A stretch of 64,000 nt of DNA, from NCBI GenBank assembly GCA_960531495.1, contig OY482850.1:219343-283342 (forward strand), read 5' to 3'. Origin of the DNA: Zeus faber (lineage: Eukaryota; Chordata; Actinopteri; Zeiformes; Zeidae). This document shows, piece by piece, positions 43,355-53,969 of the stretch. How positions within the stretch are numbered: position 1 is the first letter of the stretch; every line of letters starts with the position of its first letter. Under the pieces are notes generated by a model. It made no database searches. It saw only the letters and a list, made by a program, of their open reading frames with translations, and had not been told where the DNA came from. Both the position numbers and the translations under genes were made by a program.

Positions 43355-46300
43355 GATACGCATATTATTCACCACCCCACCAAAGGTTCTCTAGAATTGA
43401 TCTTTTCTTGACAAGTAACACGAGTAACACTCTCCAAAATCCATAATCCTGAAATTCACCCTATTTTAATTTCCGATCACAGGCCGATTAGTTTCAACCT
43501 GATAAATGAAACAAACCGGAACCCTCCTGGCAGGTGGTGGTTTAACATCTCACTTTTGACAGATGAAGAATTTAACCATTTATTTTCCAGAGAATGGACT
43601 TCCTTCATTGAACTGAATGACTCCCCAAAAATATAACCATCCTTAATCTGGGAAACAGTTTAGGCAGTTCTATGAGGTAGTACCATTCCATTCTTCACTC
43701 ACAAGAAAAAGAAAGGACAAGAATGCCAAAATAAACTGGAACAGCGACTAAAGGAGTTGCACTCCCAACGAACCCACTCATCCACTGAGCAAATCCAAAA
43801 TGGACAATTGCATCTCAACTTGATCATATCATCCATTAAAAGACACAATTCCTTATACAATGAACAAGAGCCAATTATTTTGATTTAAATGACAAATCAG
43901 GTGAATTTGTTGCCAATAAATTGAAACGCGATATAGAAAAAACACTTATTACAGCCATCAAAAATCCACAAAGGAGGATAACATACACCCCCGCAATACA
44001 TCAATAACATATTTAGAGACTTTTATAATAACCTATATCACTCGGATAATAAATGTAATATATCAAACATTCACTCATTCCTTGATGATATTGACCTCCC
44101 TTAACTTTTGACGGAGCAGGCTACCACCTTAGACCAACCACTTACTCTAGAAGAACTCAGGAAAGCTCTCTTCTCTATGCCCAACAATAAGTCACCTGGA
44201 TCAGATGGCTACCCAGTGGAATTTTATAAACACTTCTGGCCACTTATATCCCCATTATTCATCAGAATGGTTCCAGATGTCAAGTAAACCTCCACCATGC
44301 CTCCGCACATGAATTCTGCTCTCATTTCGGTTTTGCTCAAACCCAATAAGGACCCAAACCTCACCTCCAGTTATAGACCTATAAGCCTTATTTATTGCAA
44401 CCTAGAGATTATAAGTAAAACACTAACCGATAGAATTGAAAAAGTAATTCCATTTATAATTCACCCAGACCAAACAGGCTTTGTCAAAAGCAGACACTCA
44501 TCCAGCAATATGCGTTGTTCAGTCTGATCAGAATATCTCAAAGGAACAACATTAATACTATTATCGCCTCTTTAGATGCCAAAAAGCATTTGATCCAGCT
44601 AATTGGACATATCTATTTTCAATCATCAACAAATTTGGCTTTGGAGAGTCACTCATTCAATGGATCAGAATCCTCGACAACTCTCCATCTGTTCCTGTCA
44701 TCACCAATGCTAACACTTCACAGTGTTTCACTCTACAATGCGGCACAAGACAAGGATGTCCGCTCTCCCCTTTACTATTCGGCATCTTTATTGAACCGCT
44801 AGTGGCAACATTCCATCAAAAAAGTCATATCGTAGGCATACAAACGGAAAACTCTGTTCACGAAATCAGCTTGTATATTATTGTATATATTGTATATTAA
44901 TATATTATATTGCAGAAGATATCTTGTTGTACTTATGGAACCCAATATCATCCCTACCGGAGGTGTTCAATCTTATATCTAAATTCTCAGCTATCGCAGA
45001 CTATTCAATAAATTGGACTAAAACCATAGTCTTACCACTCAGTGGGGGGGACTGTAAACTGTTGCTGCAACCCAGAAACTTCCCATAACCATGACAATGG
45101 GCAATATTAGATACCTTGGTATTGATATCTCCACCAATCTGTCAGATTTGTTTACCCTTAACTTCACTCCATTGCTTAAATCCATTGAAGAAGACCTCAT
45201 TCAATGGAACAACCTACCCATCTCACTAATGGAAGGATGGCAGCAGTGAAAATGAATATACTTCTAATTGTAAACTATACATTTTCAGTGACCCCAGTGC
45301 AACCAACACTACATTGTTTTAATACTCTATGCTCAATAGTCAATGAATTTTATTGGAAATACAAGAAATCGAGAATTAAACTAGCAACACCACAGAAAAA
45401 CAAAGACTGTGGAGGCCTAGTAGCCCCAAACTTTAAATACTACTATCGAGCAAACCATCCTCAATTGATGATTAAATGGTTACAACCAGAGCAGCAATTG
45501 GCTCACGGATGGCGAGACATTGAACAAACAGAATGTCAGGAGTTATCATTATCAGATCTCCCATTCCTTAACAAATCAATAACCAAACATAATTGCTTTA
45601 AAAACCCATTCATTGCAACAACTCTGTCAGTCAGGTGTAAATTCCGCAAACTCAGTGGTCACACTCTATCTCCAAACAAATTCACGGCAATCTGGCACAA
45701 CCCAGATATTCTGGTAAAATACAGACCAATAATCTTTAGCTCATGTAAAAGACAAGGAATTCCTCTACTGAAACACATTTTTAAAACAATTCGCTTCTTC
45801 AACTCGGCCACGGCTTACTTCAATTCCTTATATTACAGCACTCTCTAAAAGTTCAAATCAAATTGATGACCAAAATCCTACAACCACCTCCAATGATTGA
45901 ACATCTCACTTAAATCGGTCACTTGAAAAATCCCTTTTACAGAATATACAAACTTTTATTTAAAACAGATGACACCTTGTCTTTACCTACAATGGAATGG
46001 GAAAGAGACCTTGCTGTTCCCACCGAAATCGACCTGTGGAAACTTGTTTGCAACAACACCTTTTCTATGACCCGCAACTCAAAATTGCAACTCATCCAAT
46101 ATAAGATCTTGCACAGAGCTCATATCACGGAATACAAAATGTACAAAATGGGTTTTGTGGGGGAAGACATTTGCTGTCACTGTTCTCTTGATACCAGAGA
46201 TGACTACTTTCATGCCTTCTGGCTTTGCCCACCTATCCAAACAATCTGGACCAACATCACCAAGAAGCTATGAACTTTTCACGGTCGCAGCATTCCAGAC

Positions 46301-46420
46301 TCCCCGTCTCTATGTTTTCTCGGTGACTGGTCCTCAGTCGACCCACTACTTAAACACCACCAACCCATTTTGATCGCGTTAACAATTGCCAAGAAAACAA
46401 TTACTCAATTGGAAAAAGAG
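43355..46420 (+). pseudogene. L1 ORF2, reverse transcriptase to C-terminus, broken
   Basis: This continues the L1 after the hAT. RT starts near 44150 (ALSSMPNNKS-like region in a shifted frame), followed by MNSALISVLLKPNKDPNLTS, ASLDAKK, FTLQCGTRQGCPLSPLLFGI and a disrupted catalytic site: about 35 bp of AT-rich sequence is inserted in the codons for SLYADD near 44875-44910, and the first Asp reads Glu (AED). The C-terminal half has two long open pieces: 45204-45848 (214 codons, MEQPTHLTNGRMAAVKMNIL onward) and 45923-46273 (116 codons) with the Cys/His block CCHCSLDTRDDYFHAFWLC. The first piece is nearly identical to the minus-strand copy at 36950-37462, so both belong to one subfamily. Confidence 0.88.
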
Positions 46421-47359
46421 AGATAATATGGGCTACTTTTTTCACTGACATAACTCCATCATTTGATACTTAAGTCTTCCTAAGTTGGGACAATGTCATG
46501 GTGCTTTCACTGCATGTGAGGATCCTCCTGGTCTGCCAGGCCGTTAGTGGGCGATTCTGGGGCCCCACAGAGGAGTTGGGGGGTCTGGGTGGTGGCGTCC
46601 ATTCCTTTACCTGAGTTGACCTGGCGTTTCCCGGGGTTGGGGGTGGGGGCATGCTCCTGGGAGTTCCTGCATGTGGCCTCCATGTGTCGCTTTGGGGTGT
46701 GGTTATGGGTTCTGGGTCTCAGGTTGGGGGCGGGGGCAGTGGGTCGCTCGTTTGGTGGATGGCGATGACGATGGCGGGGGTGGCCCATCGTGCCGGGGCT
46801 GGTTAGGCGTTCCGTCTTGTCCTGTCAACCAGGGTCCTGAACCTAGCTTTCTGTGCTAGGCGCGGGGCTCACCATGTGGCCTCCTTCGGCAATGGCCAAT
46901 CTCCTGGCGTTACACCAGGCTGCTGGGGTACCTGTCCTCTGGCGCTCTCGGTGTGCGGGGTGCTCGTCGCTGGGGGGTCGGACTGGGGTGGGGGTGCCGT
47001 CTGCCACCCATTGTTATGTGGTCTGCATGCTTGGTGGCTGGGGGATGACCAGGGGCCTAATGGGGGCACGGAGCTGCCCGGCATGGCGGAGGCGCATGGC
47101 GGACAGCTCTGCATCCCTTGATGATCGCTGTAGGTTGGCTGCCACCAGATACGGGAGGTGGGCGTGTGAGGGCACGGTCAGGTCCGGGAGGAGGGGGTCT
47201 GCATGGGTGCTCTCCAGCCTGCTATGCCCCTGGATTGATCCGGTCGCGATATGCCTCTCTCCCAGTGCCAAAACTCATACTCAGCACATACACCACACAA
47301 TAGGCCGAGGGCTTGCGGGCTGGGCTGGGTGCAAGTTATGTGGGTTGGGATGCGGTGGG
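46421..47359 (+). mobile_element. L1 3' UTR, truncated, G-rich on the sense strand
   Basis: The sequence directly follows the ORF2 stop and proves that the GC-rich repeat of this window is an L1 3' UTR. It includes G-runs GGGGTTGGGGGTGGGGG at 46633-46649 and TTGGGGGCGGGGGC at 46721-46734. It breaks off at 47359, about 1.1-1.3 kb before the poly(A) end seen in other copies, and joins unrelated DNA. Confidence 0.82.
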
Positions 47360-48106
47360 TATGTATTCCATGTGATGTGAAGTCAGAATGGGAAACCATT
47401 TCGATAGAGTTCAACCTTTAAATTGAACTACTTTTACACACACACAGAGACATTGTTTTGGAGGGGGCATGTACCAATGTGTACTTACGTCTATCATCGA
47501 AGAAGAAATCCTGACGTCACTGACGTCACAAGGATACAAGGATCCGGTTTCACTTGTCTGTGAAAACTTTAATTTACCTGTGTTGTTATGGATTACGATT
47601 GTGATAGATCCAAGTCAGTGTTAGCAGCGCAAAGCAGTGATTTTCTGAGACTCATATTATTGATAGACTCTAAATTTTGTTGTGTTGTCCGTACTTTTAA
47701 ACTCCACTTTTATAAAACATGTATATTATTAGTGTTGAATAAAAGCTTTTTTAAAAACAAAAATAGTTGTGTGTTGATGACGCTGTTCAACATTCCCTCA
47801 AAACACAAGAACAAAGCAGTGATTGCCCCATTCAGCAGTATGTTAAGTCACCACGTGGCTTTGCTTGTCCACCAACCCCATTTGCATTCTGGGAGCATGA
47901 AGGAACCAAGTATGGGGGAAACTTTTAAGGTGATTATCTCAGAAACAGGGTTTGCCACACCCTTGTCATTCACAAGTCATAGCTTTAAAATTATTTGCTT
48001 GATTTGCATGAGTGACACCTTGTTTGGAAGCTCTGATTCTCTACTTTCAAATGATGTGAAAAGTTGAATGCCACCAAATAACTCTAAATTATGCGGTGGG
48101 TCATAT
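47360..48106 (+). mobile_element. Internally deleted derivative of the CKCG/NCSGQNKN element
   Basis: 47495-47625 matches the start region of the element at 60700-60910 (GACGTCACT, CTCTGTGAAAACTTT, TGTTGTTATGGATTACGA, GATAGATCCAAG). It then jumps to the 3' end: AAACATGTATATTATTAGTG then AATAAAAGCTTTTTTAAAAA, which is shared with the 3' part of the minus-strand copy near 12335-12390. It ends with GCGGTGGGTCA at 48093-48103, the exact reverse complement of TGACCCACCGC at 60467-60477. The coding core is missing, so it resembles a MITE in formation. Frame 47588-48067 is not a real gene. Confidence 0.7.
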
Positions 48107-48590
48107 TATTGGACCATGGACCTTTGTAGTATTCGTGCACTCGCTAAAGTTGTTTTATTATAAATTTGCTCACAGGTACATCTATATTTTCTGCTTGTTT
48201 GCTTACGACATATCCAGTGTACTTATTGTTATCATTTAAAAGCCATATGTTATCCAGCATACTCATTGTTATCATTTAAAGTCATATGATATCCAGCATA
48301 ACCAGTGTTACAACTTTATCCTCGTTATTCTGTTAGAATGTCACTTTAAAAGTCACAAAGGGGGGTTGTTGTGGGTAATAATTAACCCCCACATGAAAAT
48401 GACATGTTATACCTAACCACAAATATTCAAGGTATATGTACTCAAAAAACCTTTTCAAAATGTATGCGTTAGAACCCAAAACTAAGGGAAAGTAATGAAA
48501 TAAGAGAAATAACTTGTCTTCTCAAAAAAAAAGAGAAAATCCAAATACAGTTAAGACAAAGAAAGCAGGCTAAGGTCATATGCCCATATA
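48107..48590. repeat. Unassigned with 40-bp tandem repeat
   Basis: Units starting TATCCAG at 48211, 48251 and 48291 share TTGTTATCATTTAAA and CATATG, giving about 2.4 copies of a 40-bp unit. Nothing else was recognised. Confidence 0.65.
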
Positions 48591-49046
48591 TGTCGCGGGG
48601 GTTCCAAGAACTGTAGAAAAAACTTTCTTGCAGTGTGTTCTGGCCCAGGGCCAGGGAATGAGAGGGAGGAGGCAGGCGGAGGCAAAACCGCGCCGGTTGG
48701 GGTGTATTTATTCACAGGATTGAAACAAAATGTGGCTCATGGGCCAAAACAACAACTTTAAGGCTCGCAGGAAAATACGGAAATCGTCCACGCTTAGGTG
48801 GTTCTCGATGTGACGTGTCCAGCGCCTGGGGTAGAGTGCTCATCTCGTCCGGTCCGCACCATGCCCCGCAAGCATGCCATCCCTCACTGCGGGGACAACA
48901 AACCCTATACTACTTCCTGGTTGAGGATTGGACGAATCAGCGTCCAAGTCCCTCCATTGATTGGCCAGATCCACAGCAGCTGAGCGACCCAGCCTGCACC
49001 GCCTGTCTGCAACGGCGGCTTGACCACGCCCCCTTGGCCCCCCACA
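48591..49046 (-). mobile_element. LTR, probably Gmr1-like
   Basis: On the minus strand it starts TGTGGGGGGCCAAGGGGGCG and ends AACCCCCGCGACA, with CCAAT-type sites and GAATAAATACACC as a likely polyadenylation signal. The start resembles the LTR at 33909. The flanking 5-mers differ (ATATA and GTAGC), so a clean solo LTR with target duplication is not shown. Confidence 0.52.
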
Positions 49047-50189
49047 GTAGCACTTACAGTAAGTATGAATTTGTATTGCCACTGGTAACTAGCATTATAC
49101 ATTACATCTAAGTTGGAGAAAATTATTTTTTTGCTGGAGAGATGCTCTTATATCAGAAACAAACAAGGTGAATAATTGCTAAAGTTACAATACAGTTAGG
49201 TGCGTGATGTGCTCCAGGCCACAGCCGTAACTTATTACTGAAAAGCGCTAATTCATGAGTTTATCATGTCATGATGTTGTGATGAACAATCTGATATCAA
49301 AAAACATTTTAAATGTCTACCTTTTAAAATACTGAACTGATTTTCATCTTGGTTTTGGTGTATTTTTGTGAAATCTATGTTGGCAATACAATAAACAATA
49401 TACAAATCAGCTAACAAAAAAAAAAACAATATTAGCAATAAGGCAAAATTACAAGTTATTATCATATTAATGAATGTCCTGTCTGTTTTTTCCCAATCAA
49501 TTTTTTAGGATGGGCATACCTTAATTTCCAATTTTTTATACATTTATAAACACATTTATTTCCACATATATATTTATTTATTTACATATATAATAAAGGC
49601 CCATTTTGGCCTCCATATCTGAGTGCAAATTTTGAAAAGAAATTACACAAATACAATTTAAGAATATAAAGACCTATCTCCGTAGATTCTGGACATGTTT
49701 CAGTTTCTGTTCTTTGCAGCTGAGTGCCACACTTTTTTTCCCAAATGTCTTTTTTTCTTCCCGAAAACCAATATCTGTTAAAATATTTGCACTATTAAAA
49801 TACCCACTATTTGTGCTTAATTTGGATTCAGGTCCACCCCTACAGTTGTAGCCACTTGAAGAGGACTCTTCCAGCCGGCTGACAGCCGAATTGCAACAAG
49901 CTTCCAGTCAACTTCCAGTCAACAACCAGCCACCTCCCAGCCAGCTGCCATTCGGCTGGAATCCCCCTCCTTCTCATGTCTCCTGACAGGGCATGTTTAA
50001 TTAAGATTGTAAACACGCCCATTAATTCAATCGCAAGATGTCACCATGAGATGACGCAAACTTCACAAAACACAATTACATTCCCGAGAGATATTTCCAA
50101 TTTTCACCTCTAACCCTAACCCATTACCTGAGATATTGTCTTCTACACCCTGACTAGAGGTCATTTTTCAAAGTTCAATAGATTTTTTG
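49047..50189. other. No gene recognised
   Basis: AT-rich sequence without recognisable elements. A TTCCAGCCGG...GGCTGGAA partial inverted repeat lies at 49869-49962 among CCAGTCAAC/CCAGCC units. A short CTAACCCTAACCC motif at about 50110 is too short to be a telomere tract. Confidence 0.45.
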
Positions 50190-50875
50190 TCATATGAATC
50201 ATCATCCCCCCCATCTAATTGATTGATTTTCTAAATTCCAAAAAACAACAACGGCACAATAAAATAAAATAAAAACATTAGAAATCAATCAATAAAAGTT
50301 GATCGAATAAAATTAACACCAGGGATGTACTCATTTATATAAATGTTAAAGGGACTAAACAGTATATGGGTCCTTCTGAACACTCAAGATGCTTTGCTGT
50401 TGATACTATTTCAACGCCATGGTATACTTCACAAATTAGTTGCCAACTTTTAAATAAATCACCATATGATAGTAAACTGGATATCTGACTCCCCCTCTAC
50501 AGAGAGGAACTATCACCTCTTAGTGGGAAAGGTGAGGATTGCTTCATTGAGATGTGGAGATTTTAGGTGTGTGGGCTTCCAAACCTATTGGGTGACACAA
50601 TGACTGGCTATTAAGTGTAATCAAAGAGGTGGCCCAAGGCCTTATCTGCAGTCTACTTTGTAGTGACTAAAAAATGTGTATTGTGGCAATTAGATACAAG
50701 TACTGTACCCTTGTGTAAAGGTTTTAGACTGGGAGGTTCCAATACAAATGATTACATAAAAAACAGAAAGTAGGAAGCAATAGGTAAAACAGCAAAAACA
50801 TGTGATAAACAATAAAGAGTGATGTAGCAATACAAATTTCAATGATCTCATACAATCAATAGTCATAATGCACAG
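50190..50875 (+). repeat. Dispersed repeat R, copy 2
   Basis: Direct match to 16600-17380. The match stops at AATGCACAGATGGTCAATTA, immediately before the chromovirus fragment begins, so the chromovirus piece either inserted here or was joined here. Confidence 0.75.
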
Positions 50876-50879
50876 ATGG

Positions 50880-51650
50880 TCAATTACATTCATCACGAAC
50901 TGTTCCATCCTCTTCGCTCTGCAGCCCCACACCTTTGCCTCCGAGGAAGCCAGGGTGGCGTTCACCGTAAATCACCTGACGGGCCGCGCTCGGCTGTGGG
51001 GAACGGCCTTGTGGGAACGGCCTTGTGGGAACGGCCTAGTGGGAACGACGCACACCAGCCTGCTCCTCCTTCCACGCCTTCGCCGCCGAGCTTCGCAAGG
51101 TGTTCCGGGTGACATCACGAGGTCCCAATGCTGCGGGTGATCTCCTGGGTCTCAGTCTAGGGTCCCGCTTCGTGGTCGATTACTCGATCGACTTCCCGGC
51201 AGCCCAGAAGCGTTCCTGATGGGATTAGCAGAGTACATGAAGGATGAGCTAGTTTCCCATGACCTGCCCACCTCTCTCGATGGCATCATTGAGCTTGCTT
51301 CCCGTATCAACCGATGCATCCAGGCCCGGCAGCGAGAGAGGCGTCAGAGGCAAGTGGAGCGCCGCCCAGCAACCCGTCTTCCAACACGTCCACCCACGAG
51401 TGAGGCCTCTCCCATGCGGGTTGGCCATCCTCACCCCAGAGGAGAAGGAGAGACGCCGGGTGGGGAACCTTTGCCTCTACTGCGGTCTAGCTGGACACTA
51501 CATTTCCGGGTGTCCGGTAAAAGGGCCGGGCTCACCAGTGAGGGAGGAGGTCCCGGTGAGCCACACCTCCAAATCCCCCTCCAACCTACGCCCCCTGTGC
51601 CAGGCTCGGCTGCTGCTGCCCCAAGGCTCACATTCCCTCGCCATACTTAT
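50880..51650 (+). pseudogene. gag: Chromovirus gag, 5'-truncated and shifted
   Basis: Plus-strand frames show HPLRSAAPHLCLRGSQGGVH-type out-of-frame text, with FALQPHTFASEEARVAFTV and NHLTGRARLWGTALWE in the true frame: the capsid motif of Sushi-type gypsy elements. A 13-bp unit GGAACGGCCT[TA]GTG is tandemly repeated at about 51001-51045, which shifts the frame. GLAEYMKDELVSHDLPTS and RINRCIQARQRER follow, then a zinc knuckle in another frame CLYCGLAGHYISGC (CX2CX4HX4C) at about 51474-51515. The start of gag and the LTR are missing. Confidence 0.8.
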
Positions 51651-52050
51651 TGACTCTGGTTCCGATGTTAACATCATCGACGATAACCTAGCACGGCAGC
51701 TGGGTGTTGGTCGAGTTCTCCTGCCTTCTCCGGTACCTGCCACTGCCCTGGATGGCCGCCTCCTGGGAACAGTCACCCATCAGACAGTGCCCATCCACAT
51801 GCTCCTGTCCGGCAACCACCACGAGACGATACAGTTCTGCATCCTGCACTCACCTCGTCACCCTCTCCTCCTGGGGTTCCCCTGGAACCGCCTGTACTCC
51901 CTGTCCGCCCCGGAGAGAGAGGCCATGGACACCTATAAACGATGCCCTGGCGGCGGGCATCATCCATCCCTCCTCCTCCCCGGTGGGGGCTGCCCCCCTC
52001 ACAGCCCTAACCTCCTCCAAGGTGGTCGTTTTGGTGGTCCGCCGCCGCCA
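51590..52050 (+). pseudogene. Chromovirus protease and remnant of RT start
   Basis: The frame reads SHSLAILIDSGSDVNIID, a retropepsin active-site block with an intact DSG, and ends with HPLLLGFPWNRLYSLSAPER. Another frame gives INDALAAGIIHPSSSPVGA, the first conserved block of gypsy RT. The whole RT palm (LPxPR to YLDD) is then deleted: at about 52045 the sequence jumps to the RT-RNase H linker [17 protein letters not shown]. Confidence 0.78.
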
Positions 52051-52610
52051 ACGACACCTTCCTGGCCCTGAAGGCATGGTTCACTTCAACCCCCGTTCTG
52101 GAATTGCCTGACCCCGAACGGCAGTTCGTGGTTGAAGTGGATGCCTCCGACGTGGGAGTCGGAGCTGTTCTGTCCCAGAGAACCGCCTCCGACCAGAAGC
52201 TTCATACCTGCGCCTTCTTCTCCAGGCGTTTAACCCCAGCCGAGAGGAACTACGACATCGGGAATAGGGAGCTTCTCGCCGTCAAATTGGCCCTGGAGGA
52301 GTGGTGACACTGGCTAGAGGGAACCCAGCTGCCGTTCTTGGTGTGGACTGACCACAAGAACCTGGGGTATATCCAGTCCGCCAGGAGACTGAACTCCCGT
52401 CAGGCCCGTTGGGCGCTCTTCCTAACCAGGTTCAATTTCTCCCTCTCCTATCGGCCGGTGTCACGCAATGTCAAACCTGACGCCCTGTCCCGGCAGTTCC
52501 AGGAGGAGGAGGAAGACGCTGCTGACCCTGACACCATTCTACCGTCCTCCCGTCTAGTTGCCACACTCACCTGGGAGGTGGAAGAGAAGGTCAGAGCCGC
52601 CGCCCAGGAC
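52050..52610 (+). pseudogene. Chromovirus RNase H
   Basis: RNase H removes RNA from the RNA-DNA hybrid. Blocks: [52 protein letters not shown] and then TGA where a codon for Arg is usual, [20 protein letters not shown], and the tether [16 protein letters not shown]. The Asp (DAS), Glu (ELLA) and Asp (TDH) catalytic residues are all present. One stop (52305) and a shift near 52610 break it from integrase. Confidence 0.85.
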
Positions 52611-53751
52611 CAACCTGGACCCAGCGCATGTCCGCTCGACCGTCTGTTCATCCTGCCTGACCTCCGAGGCTCTCCAGTTGGCCCTCAACTCCCGACTCAC
52701 CTGCCACCCGGGGATCCAGCGGACGAAGGAGGTCGTCCAGCGTCGCTTCTGGTGGCCCTCCCTGGGTGAGGACGTCCTAGGGTTTGTCAATGCCTGCCCC
52801 ACCTGTAACCAGCACAAACCCTCTCTTCTTGCTCCTGCCGGTCTCCTACACCCACTGCCGGTTCCTCATCGCCCCTGGTCTCACATCTCTGTGGACTTTG
52901 TCACCGGTTTGCCATTGTCTAGCGGCAACACTACCATCCTGACCGTGTTAGACCGGTTTAGCAAGATGGCTCACTTCGTGCCTCTACCGAAGCTCCCGTC
53001 AGCCAAGGGTACTGCCGAGCTATTATTGTATCACATCGCCCGCCTCCATGGCATTCCGGTAGATGTTGTATCCGACCGGGGTCCCCAGTTCGCCTCTGTC
53101 TTCTGGAGGGAGTTCTGTGCGCTCCTGGGGGCCACCGTCAGCCTCCTGGTATCCTCCTCAGGGTACCAATCCCAGTCCAACGGCCAAACGGAGCGGAAGA
53201 ACCAGGAGATGGAGATGTCCCTTCGCTGCATGACGTCACAACACCCGTCGTCCTGGTCCGAGCAGCTTTTGTGGGTGGAATATTCCCACAACACCCTGAC
53301 CAGTTTGGCCACAGGCCTCTCCCCCTTCCAGTGCGCCTACGGCTTCCAACCGCCACTGTTCCCGGCCCTTGAGAAGGAGGCTTCCTGCCCGTCCTTCCAG
53401 GCCTTCAATCGCCACTGCCGCAGGACCTGGACCCGGGCCCGGGCCGCCCTCCTCCGAGCCCCTGACCGCAACGCCTCTGTCGCCAACCGTTGCCGCTCCC
53501 AGGCCCCGGAGTTCCAGCCAGGCCAGAAGGTCTGGCTCTCCACCTGGGACCTCCCCCTGGAGGTGGAATCCAAGAAGATGGCTCCTCGGTTCATCAGCCT
53601 GTTCATGATCGAGAAGGTCGTCAACCCAGTGGCAGTGCGGCTCAAGCTCCCCAGGTCCATGCGCGTCATCCCACCGTCCATGTGTCCAAAGTTAAGCCGG
53701 TCCGGGAGAGTGCTCCCCCGCGCCTCCCCCGCCTCCTCCGCGCTTCATTGA
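52558..53751 (+). CDS. Chromovirus integrase, long open frame
   Basis: A 397-codon open frame holds a nearly complete integrase, which inserts the retroelement DNA. The true integrase portion begins around residue 20-50, because the first codons overlap the RNase H frame; the ATG at 52558 is not a biological start. Zinc-binding part: [14 protein letters not shown] and CPTCNQHK. Core: [20 protein letters not shown] (first Asp), [17 protein letters not shown] (second Asp), [18 protein letters not shown] (Glu). C-terminal GPY/F-like region: [20 protein letters not shown]. All three catalytic acidic residues are kept. Frame shifts near 53655 separate it from the chromodomain. Its openness suggests a young copy; domestication is unproven. 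Confidence 0.82.
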   Translation: MPHSPGRWKRRSEPPPRTNLDPAHVRSTVCSSCLTSEALQLALNSRLTCHPGIQRTKEVVQRRFWWPSLGEDVLGFVNACPTCNQHKPSLLAPAGLLHPLPVPHRPWSHISVDFVTGLPLSSGNTTILTVLDRFSKMAHFVPLPKLPSAKGTAELLLYHIARLHGIPVDVVSDRGPQFASVFWREFCALLGATVSLLVSSSGYQSQSNGQTERKNQEMEMSLRCMTSQHPSSWSEQLLWVEYSHNTLTSLATGLSPFQCAYGFQPPLFPALEKEASCPSFQAFNRHCRRTWTRARAALLRAPDRNASVANRCRSQAPEFQPGQKVWLSTWDLPLEVESKKMAPRFISLFMIEKVVNPVAVRLKLPRSMRVIPPSMCPKLSRSGRVLPRASPASSALH

Positions 53752-53965
53752 CAGGGGCCCTGCCTTTTCTGTCCGCGGTCTCCTACGTTGCCGCCGGCGT
53801 GGGAGAGGCCTGCAGTTCCTGGTGGATTGGGAGGGTTGCAGTCCGGAGGAGAGGTCCTGGGTCCCTGCGAGACACATTCTGGACCACACCCTCATCAGGA
53901 GGTTCCATCAGCGCCATCCTGACCAGCCCTCCAGACCGGAGACCCCACCACCTCTCTTGTCTGGG
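53752..53965 (+). pseudogene. Chromovirus integrase C-terminal chromodomain
   Basis: In a shifted frame the sequence encodes [20 protein letters not shown], then [20 protein letters not shown]: a chromodomain, which in chromoviruses steers integration to modified chromatin. The aromatic residues at the start of the domain are only partly recognisable. The element ends abruptly at about 53965, before any 3' LTR, against the retrovirus on the other strand. Confidence 0.75.
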
Positions 53966-53969
53966 TTAG

